This document shows positions 59,530 through 64,000 of a stretch of 64,000 nucleotides of DNA, in pieces. The stretch is taken from NCBI GenBank assembly GCA_943372215.1, contig CALRXU020000009.1, positions 124,001 through 188,000 on the forward strand. Reading direction: 5' to 3'. This stretch comes from UBA6183 sp943372215 (GTDB taxonomy: Bacteria; Bacteroidota; Bacteroidia; UKL13-3). The notes beneath the pieces are model-generated. The model was not told the origin of the DNA and ran no database searches. It saw only the letters and a program-made list of their open reading frames with translations. Made by a program: the position numbers and the translations under genes. Every line of letters begins with the position of its first letter. Positions within the stretch are counted from its first letter, which is position 1.

Positions 59530-60426
59530 TTGGAAATTATACAACAACAAACCATAGCTGTAAGTGCTTGGAAACAAAAAGTAACGGATTACAACCAATT
59601 GGTTAAAACCCGCCTTACTTTTCTGGTGGTGCTTTCGGCCGTAATTACTTACGCAACAGCGGCTTTTGCGGGCGGAATTAACTGGCCTGATTTGGTGGTG
59701 TTAACAGTTGGTGGCTTTTTAGTAACTGGCGCTGCCAATGGCATTAACCAAATTATTGAAAAAAACTACGACAAGTTGATGGTGCGCACGGCTAACCGAC
59801 CTGTAGCCACAAATCGCATGAGCAACATGGAAGCTGCCATTGCCAGTTCGTTAATGGGCGTTATTGGTGTTATTCTTATTGCCACTTACCTAAACCCTCT
59901 AGCAGGATTTATCGCCTTTATTTCTTTGGTATTGTATGCATTTATTTATACTCCAATGAAACGCATCTCCCCTATTTCAGTGTTTATTGGTGCATTTCCA
60001 GGTGCTTTGCCTGTGTTAATTGGTTACACCGCATTTTCAAACCAAATTACTTACGAGGCACTGATTTTATTTGGGGTGCAGTTCTTTTGGCAATTCCCTC
60101 ATTTTTGGAGCATTGCTTGGATTTTAGACGAAGACTATAAACGTGCTGGTTTTAAAATGTTGCCTACTTACGCTAAAGATAAAAAATCAGCTTTAATTAC
60201 ATTGGCCTTTACTGTTTGTTTACTGCCAATTGGATTGATGCCTACCTTTGAAGGTTTTAGTGGAGCAGTTTCTGGGGTAATAGCTATTGCGGGAGGCTTA
60301 GTATTGAGCTACTTCGCACTAAGACTTTATAAGACTTGCGATAACAAAGATGCAAGACGTTTAATGTTTGGCTCGTTTTTGTATTTGCCGCTTGTACAAT
60401 TTGCTTATTTATTTGATAAAATATAA
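59530..60426 (+). CDS. ctaB: protoheme IX farnesyltransferase (heme O synthase)
   Basis: Transfers a farnesyl group from farnesyl diphosphate to protoheme, giving heme O. The 298 residues contain the UbiA-superfamily sites NGINQIIEKNYDKLMVRTANRP (first Asp-rich motif, with Glu at the usual first Asp) and ILDEDYKRAGFKMLPTYAKD (second), plus YTPMKRISPISVFIGAFPGALPVLIGY. Nine or so membrane helices. The initiator is TTG at 59530: no ATG precedes the first helix, and the frame starts right after the ctaA stop. Last bases (TAATG) overlap the subunit III start. Confidence 0.95.
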   Translation: MEIIQQQTIAVSAWKQKVTDYNQLVKTRLTFLVVLSAVITYATAAFAGGINWPDLVVLTVGGFLVTGAANGINQIIEKNYDKLMVRTANRPVATNRMSNMEAAIASSLMGVIGVILIATYLNPLAGFIAFISLVLYAFIYTPMKRISPISVFIGAFPGALPVLIGYTAFSNQITYEALILFGVQFFWQFPHFWSIAWILDEDYKRAGFKMLPTYAKDKKSALITLAFTVCLLPIGLMPTFEGFSGAVSGVIAIAGGLVLSYFALRLYKTCDNKDARRLMFGSFLYLPLVQFAYLFDKI

Positions 60427-61007
60427 TGACTATGATGGTAGCCGTAAAGCAAGATTTAAAAGAACAACCCAATATTAACCCAACCAAATTTGTGTTATGG
60501 TTGCTTATTGTGGCTAGTGTAATGTTATTTGCAGCTTTTACCAGTGCTTATATTGTAAGGCGTGGTGAAGGAAATTGGTTAACATTTGACCTTCCAATAC
60601 ATTTTAGCATCAGTATGGCTATTGCCATCCTTTCTAGCGTGGCTATGCAATGGTCATACAACTTGGCTAAAAAAGATGAGTTGGCTTCTTTAAAAATAAG
60701 TTTAATGGTTACTTTGGCTTTAGGCGTAGCCTTCTGTGTAAGCCAATGGCTAGGATGGGGAGCTTTAGTAGCCAACAATATCCATTTTGTAGGCAATCCG
60801 TCTGAATCCTTCTTCTACGTAATTTCAGGAGTGCATTTGGCGCACATGGTTGGCGGAATGCTCTTTGTATTGGTAACTTTAATTAAAGCATTTCAATTAA
60901 ACGTTCATAAAAAGAATTTACTCACCATAAATTTGTGTACTACTTACTGGCATTTTTTAGGCATTACATGGATTTATCTTTACTTTTTCTTATTGTTGAA
61001 CCGTTAA
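60426..61007 (+). CDS. heme-copper oxidase subunit III, first copy
   Basis: Membrane subunit that stabilises subunit I. It has 193 residues and five helices: TKFVLWLLIVASVMLFAAFTSAYIVRR, FSISMAIAILSSVAMQWSYNLAKKDE, GVAFCVSQWLGWGALV, YVISGVHLAHMVGGMLFVLVTLIKAF and TTYWHFLGITWIYLYFFLLL. The motifs SGVHLAHMVGG and CTTYWHFLGITW are shared with the next gene. It starts on the last base of the ctaB stop. The two tandem subunit III genes are a known Bacteroidota arrangement; which one contacts subunit I is not readable. Confidence 0.93.
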   Translation: MTMMVAVKQDLKEQPNINPTKFVLWLLIVASVMLFAAFTSAYIVRRGEGNWLTFDLPIHFSISMAIAILSSVAMQWSYNLAKKDELASLKISLMVTLALGVAFCVSQWLGWGALVANNIHFVGNPSESFFYVISGVHLAHMVGGMLFVLVTLIKAFQLNVHKKNLLTINLCTTYWHFLGITWIYLYFFLLLNR

Positions 61008-61034
61008 TAAACAGCAAACAGATTAACAGAATAT

Positions 61035-61754
61035 ATGGCAAACTCAGCTACTTTAACAACAGACCCTAGAACTCAATGGGGAGGCGGAAAATCTCCCTTT
61101 AGCGTTAGTTATGGCAAATTAATGATGTGGATCTTCCTTTTATCGGATGCATTCTCTTTCTCAACCTTGCTAATTTCTTATGGTTTTATCCGCCACAGTT
61201 TTGCGGGTGTAACTGATAATCCGTGGCCTTCACCTGACCACGTGTTTAATCACTTCCCATTTTTACATGGCTCTCACTTGCCATTGATGTTTGTGAGTTT
61301 AATGACGTTTATCCTCATTGCCAGTTCAGTTACCATGGTACTTGCCGTTGAAGCTGGACACCGCATGGCTAAAGGTGAGGTGGTAAAATACATGATTATG
61401 ACCATTATTGGTGGTGCTGCATTTTTGGGCTGCCAAGCTTGGGAGTGGACACAATTTATTGTTGGTTCAGAGGCTGGTAAAACACTTGCTGACGGAACAG
61501 TAATACATGGTGCCAACTTGTTTCAAAATGAATACGGCCCCGTAGCATTTGCCGACTTATTCTTTATTGTAACAGGTTTTCACGGGTTCCACGTATTTAG
61601 TGGGGTAGTAATCAACATCATCATTTTAATTCAAACCATGAATGGCGTGTTTGAAAAACGCGGCCACTACGAAATGGTAGAAAAAGTAGGATTATACTGG
61701 CACTTTGTAGATTTGGTATGGGTGTTTGTATTTACCTTCTATTACCTTATCTGA
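61035..61754 (+). CDS. heme-copper oxidase subunit III, second copy
   Basis: A 239-residue membrane protein with about five to six helices. Landmarks: KLMMWIFLLSDAFSFSTLLISYGFIRH (opening helix with conserved WIFLLSD), EAGHRMAKGEVVKYMIMTIIGGAAFLGCQAWEW, DLFFIVTGFHGFHVFSGVVINIIILI (TGFHGFHV), and EKVGLYWHFVDLVWVFVFTFYYL at the end. The HFVDLVWVF ending is diagnostic for the family. It lies 27 bases after the first copy and belongs to the same transcription unit. Confidence 0.95.
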   Translation: MANSATLTTDPRTQWGGGKSPFSVSYGKLMMWIFLLSDAFSFSTLLISYGFIRHSFAGVTDNPWPSPDHVFNHFPFLHGSHLPLMFVSLMTFILIASSVTMVLAVEAGHRMAKGEVVKYMIMTIIGGAAFLGCQAWEWTQFIVGSEAGKTLADGTVIHGANLFQNEYGPVAFADLFFIVTGFHGFHVFSGVVINIIILIQTMNGVFEKRGHYEMVEKVGLYWHFVDLVWVFVFTFYYLI

Positions 61755-61797
61755 TTTTTAAATTTATTATTCGTTACTATTTATAGCTTATTATATT

Positions 61798-62205
61798 ATG
61801 TCAGCACACGAAGCAACAGAACACTTAGAGCATACGGAGTCTCCTTCTGATATGAAAGCCAAAATTTGGAAAACATTTTGGATATTATTGGTACTAACTC
61901 TTGTTGATATTGGATTCTACTTTATATTTCCCCCAAGCATCTACCGCAACTACTTATTTATTGTATTGGGTTTGGTAAAGGCTTATTTTATTGTGGGCAT
62001 TTTTATGCACATGAAATTTGAACGCAAGTTTTTGGTTTGGATGATTGTATTGCCTATGAGTTTTGTGATTTATTTGATTACCCTAATGGTAATTGAAGGA
62101 AATTATACAGACAATGCCCGTAACGTGGAAGGCAATCAAGTGATACATGCTCCAGTTCCGCAAAATCATGATGGCGGACACGCAGAAGAAGGACACGGAC
62201 ACTAA
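61798..62205 (+). CDS. cytochrome c oxidase subunit IV family protein
   Basis: A small 135-residue subunit with three membrane helices: KIWKTFWILLVLTLVDIGFYFIF, NYLFIVLGLVKAYFIVGIFMHMKFE and FLVWMIVLPMSFVIYLITLMVIEG. The motif YFIVGIFMHMKFE is typical of prokaryotic COX4/CyoD-like subunits. A Gly/His-rich tail (HDGGHAEEGHGH) follows; like the His-rich head of coxA it could bind copper, but may simply be an unstructured end. A hairpin downstream separates it from SCO. Confidence 0.9.
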   Translation: MSAHEATEHLEHTESPSDMKAKIWKTFWILLVLTLVDIGFYFIFPPSIYRNYLFIVLGLVKAYFIVGIFMHMKFERKFLVWMIVLPMSFVIYLITLMVIEGNYTDNARNVEGNQVIHAPVPQNHDGGHAEEGHGH

Positions 62206-62237
62206 TAAAAAACAAAATTGTTATTGATATTGTTCCT

Positions 62238-62267
62238 TAAGAGGTAGTGCCAAAACACTACCTCTTA
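62238..62267 (+). terminator. hairpin between subunit IV and SCO genes
   Basis: Stem TAAGAGGTAGTG/CACTACCTCTTA with a six-base loop. No U tract follows, so it is more an mRNA-processing or attenuation structure than a full terminator. Confidence 0.6.
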
Positions 62268-62292
62268 TTGTGTACACAGGTTAAATTTAAAC

Positions 62293-62991
62293 ATGAAACG
62301 CAAACATTTTTTCATTAGTATTTCAGTAATTATTATTCCGGTAATTATTTTTTACATGCTTAATACGGGCAAACAAAACTATGTGTCGTTGCCTATATTT
62401 GGTGAGCGTATTGAGCCTGATGGTGTAACAGTAAAAGATACCATTTTTTACCAAATCCCCGATTTTAAAGTAAGTAATCAACTGGGCGAAACAATAAGTC
62501 AAGCCAACCTAAATGATGGCATTTACTTGGCTAATTTCTTTTTTGCCACCTGTAAAGATGTTTGCCCTAGCATGAATCGCAGGTTAAAACAGGTGTATGA
62601 TGAGATGGAAGAATTGGCTTATAAAAACCGTAAGTTGGCTGAAGAAAAGGGCATGAAGATTACGCAAACTCCCGTGCGTTTTATTTCTTTTACTGTTGAC
62701 CCTGAACATGACAGCGTTCCTGTTTTGGCTGATTATGTGAAAAAGATGGACATTAAAGGCAACAACTGGCATTTTGCCACCACGGATAAAGAAAGCACAT
62801 TTAAAATAGGACGGGGCTTTTTACTACCCGTATCTATAGAAGATAGAACCATTGACCATAGCCAGCAAATTTTGTTGGTAGACAAACAAAACCGCATCAG
62901 GGGCATGTATGACGCCTTAGATGATGCCGAAATGAAACGTTTAAAAGGAGAAATTAAGGTTTTATTATATGAATACAGCGAACACAAGTAA
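62293..62991 (+). CDS. SCO1/SenC family copper-metallochaperone protein
   Basis: Delivers copper to the CuA centre of subunit II or keeps its cysteines reduced. The 232 residues have one N-terminal membrane anchor (about 6-23) and a thioredoxin-like domain outside. The copper site is Cys87-x3-Cys91 in ATCKDVCPSM, with His189 in RTIDHSQQILLVD. The FFFATC strand, SFTVDPEHDSVPVLADYV and DPEHD-type motif support the family. Its position directly after the oxidase subunits fits copper loading. Its 3' end overlaps DUF420 by 23 bases. Confidence 0.93.
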   Translation: MKRKHFFISISVIIIPVIIFYMLNTGKQNYVSLPIFGERIEPDGVTVKDTIFYQIPDFKVSNQLGETISQANLNDGIYLANFFFATCKDVCPSMNRRLKQVYDEMEELAYKNRKLAEEKGMKITQTPVRFISFTVDPEHDSVPVLADYVKKMDIKGNNWHFATTDKESTFKIGRGFLLPVSIEDRTIDHSQQILLVDKQNRIRGMYDALDDAEMKRLKGEIKVLLYEYSEHK

Positions 62992-63517
62992 ACAAGACAA
63001 ACTTTACTTTAGGGTGGTAATGGCCCTTTCTATTGTGGTATTTATTGCCGTAGTGGTGCTTAACCGCAAAATTATTCCACGGCCTGACGTTACCCCTGCC
63101 TTTGTGTATTTATTGCCCAAATTAAATGCACTAATCAATGGCACCTGTAGCGTATTGCTGTTGTTATCTCTGTACTTTATTAAAGGCAAACAAATTGGAG
63201 CACACAAAAACACCAACATCGTTACTTTTATCCTTTCCAGTTTGTTTTTGGTGTCTTATGTATTGTTTCATTATTTTGTTGACAGTACCGATTACCCCGA
63301 TAATGGTTTACGTGGTTTATACTTAAGTATATTGGTGCCACATATCGTTTTGGCCGCGTTGGTGCTTCCGCTCATCTTGCTTTCTTTTTACCATGGATTA
63401 AAAATGAATGTGGAGAAGCATAAAAAACTGGTGCGTTTTGCTTACCCAATTTGGTTATTTGTTACCGTAAGTGGTGTGGTGGTTTACCTGATGATTTCTC
63501 CTTATTATCCTTTTTAG
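62969..63517 (+). CDS. DUF420 family membrane protein
   Basis: A 182-residue protein with five membrane helices: LYFRVVMALSIVVFIAVVVLN, LPKLNALINGTCSVLLLLSLYFIKG, NIVTFILSSLFLVSYVLFHYFVD, SILVPHIVLAALVLPLILLSFYHGLK, and RFAYPIWLFVTVSGVVVYLMI. Helix boundary His/Pro (LVPHIVLAALV, KLVRFAYPIW) are family signatures. DUF420 genes accompany cytochrome oxidase assembly genes such as ctaG/SCO, suggesting a heme/copper insertion or quinol-related role, but no activity is proven. It overlaps the SCO gene by 23 bases in another frame. Confidence 0.92.
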   Translation: MNTANTSKQDKLYFRVVMALSIVVFIAVVVLNRKIIPRPDVTPAFVYLLPKLNALINGTCSVLLLLSLYFIKGKQIGAHKNTNIVTFILSSLFLVSYVLFHYFVDSTDYPDNGLRGLYLSILVPHIVLAALVLPLILLSFYHGLKMNVEKHKKLVRFAYPIWLFVTVSGVVVYLMISPYYPF

Positions 63518-63567
63518 CCCATTGGGTAAGTTGACCAATATCATACCCTTAGATTGATTATTCTTGA

Positions 63568-63575
63568 TACCTTTG
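63568..63575 (+). promoter_or_regulatory. -7 box of the CPMC-motif gene
   Basis: TACCTTTG, ending eight bases before the ATG at 63584. It rules out the in-frame TTG at 63554. No clear -33 element. Confidence 0.42.
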
Positions 63576-63583
63576 TTTACGTT

Positions 63584-63832
63584 ATGAAAAAGGGAATTGT
63601 ATTTTTTATCGTAATGCTATGCTTGTTTGCAACAGTTGATGTGTTTGCCCAAGGTTGCCCCATGTGCAAAACAGCACTGGAAGAAGCTCGTAGCAATGGA
63701 TCACAGGTAGGTAATACCCTAAACAATGGTATTTTGTACTTGCTTGCCCTACCCTACTTAATAGTGGGTGCTTTTGCCGTAATATGGTACAAAAACTATC
63801 GGGCAAAAAAAAGCAGTGCTACTTCTTACTAA
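63584..63832 (+). CDS. small membrane protein with CPMC motif, oxidase-cluster associated
   Basis: Function unknown. The 82 residues start with a signal-like helix (2-22, FFIVMLCLFATVDVFAQ), then QGCPMCKTALEEARSNGS with a CxxC pair, then LNNGILYLLALPYLIVGAFAVIWYKNYR, a second membrane helix and a basic end. The exposed CPMCK is typical of a thiol-redox or metal-binding site. Because it sits between DUF420 and a DUF983 gene at the end of the oxidase cluster, a role in copper delivery or cysteine reduction for CuA is a reasonable guess, not shown. I have the impression of similar small genes in other Bacteroidota oxidase clusters. Confidence 0.75.
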   Translation: MKKGIVFFIVMLCLFATVDVFAQGCPMCKTALEEARSNGSQVGNTLNNGILYLLALPYLIVGAFAVIWYKNYRAKKSSATSY

Positions 63833-63846
63833 TCTAATCCATTACC

Positions 63847-64000
63847 ATGCCAGGAGCCAATCAATATATTGCCAATAAGGGTTTAGCCCTATTGCAATGC
63901 AAATGCCCGCGTTGCCAAAGCGGTAATATGTTTAAATATCGCAGCACCCGTTTAACCAAATTTATGGACATGAACGAGTTCTGCCCAAATTGCCAATTGC
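63847..64000 (+). CDS. DUF983 family protein, 3' end outside window
   Basis: Only the first 51 residues are present. They read MPGANQYIANKGLALLQCKCPRCQSGNMF, then YRSTRLTKFMDMNEFCPNCQL, so two zinc-ribbon-type CPxC motifs (CPRC and CPNC) open the protein, as in DUF983. That family continues with two membrane helices and occurs near cytochrome oxidase genes. It starts 14 bases after the CPMC protein, likely cotranscribed. The rest, including the membrane part, is past the window end. Confidence 0.82.
   Translation, partial: MPGANQYIANKGLALLQCKCPRCQSGNMFKYRSTRLTKFMDMNEFCPNCQL

Noticed and set aside
60426..61754. Two subunit III genes as a duplication error or split gene
   Set aside because: They differ in sequence and length, each has its own complete helices and start, and tandem subunit III genes are normal in this phylum.
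62969..62991. Frameshift between SCO and DUF420
   Set aside because: Both families are full length; the 23-base overlap is in a different frame with its own ATG.

Overview
This window looks like part of the chromosome of an aerobic member of the Bacteroidota. Four things in the sequence point there. (1) Three proteins end in a type IX secretion (T9SS) sorting domain. (2) There are many short-signal lipoproteins and TonB-plug or beta-barrel outer-membrane proteins. (3) Promoters match the phylum's sigma-A consensus (TTTG, 19-20 bases, TAnnTTyG), and Shine-Dalgarno sequences are almost absent. (4) Several genes have phylum-typical forms: a ~310-residue NusB, S16 with an alanine-rich tail, two heme-copper oxidase subunit III genes in a row, DUF3276 and DUF4197. 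The DNA is AT-rich. I cannot name a genus; a lineage near Chitinophagales, Sphingobacteriales or Flavobacteriales is plausible.

Layout. 1-2.9 kb: end of an HPt phosphotransfer protein, methionine aminopeptidase, a LuxC-like acyl-CoA reductase divergent from a ferredoxin, and a tiny basic protein. 2.9-5.6 kb: an accessory-looking patch with two copies of a 44-bp direct repeat around a cysteine-rich lipoprotein and an XRE regulator, next to unknown membrane proteins. 5.6-18.9 kb: beta-barrel protein, MazG, beta-CASP nuclease, queuosine-precursor transporter, LysA, an S9 peptidase, a lipoprotein/barrel/TonB-plug group, a CCA-adding-type enzyme and an M48 protease. 19-21.3 kb: an ECF sigma factor coupled to a membrane protein that carries a PKD and a T9SS domain. 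21.3-28.5 kb (minus): valS, rplS, trmD-rimM-rpsP and ffh. 28.6-41.7 kb: DCC protein, Prc-like protease with a T9SS-exported arginine/agmatine deiminase, P5C dehydrogenase, pseudouridine synthase, acyl-CoA dehydrogenase, WbqC, phosphofructokinase, a lipoprotein, DUF3276 and an ABC exporter. 41.8-46.4 kb: leucine dehydrogenase, nusB-DUF1573-yajC-coaE, a second pseudouridine synthase and tRNA-Leu(GAG). 46.4-55.1 kb: M13 peptidase, PKD/T9SS protein, unknown secreted proteins, RlmI, YkuK-like protein, AroE and a secreted WD40 propeller. 55.2-64 kb: a cytochrome c oxidase cluster (coxB, coxA, ctaA, ctaB, two subunit III genes, subunit IV, SCO, DUF420, a CPMC-motif membrane protein, DUF983 cut by the window end).

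How the genes work together. The 3' end encodes terminal-oxidase structural subunits together with heme A synthesis (CtaB, CtaA) and copper delivery (SCO), so it is a nearly self-contained aerobic respiration module. The minus block at 24-28 kb concerns ribosome maturation and protein targeting. Secretion is a recurring theme (Ffh, YajC, T9SS cargo, lipoproteins, secreted peptidases). Amino-acid turnover is represented by LeuDH, P5C dehydrogenase and the secreted peptidases.

Most of the window is ordinary core genome. The parts that deserve a second look are the repeat-bracketed cysteine-rich lipoprotein/XRE patch, the ECF sigma plus membrane PKD-T9SS protein, the recurrent placement of the -7 promoter box 4-8 bases before start codons (probable leaderless mRNAs), a promoter nested in a terminator upstream of nusB, a probable 5'-terminal hairpin on the rpsP mRNA, the 46-residue basic protein, and the CPMC protein at the end of the oxidase cluster.
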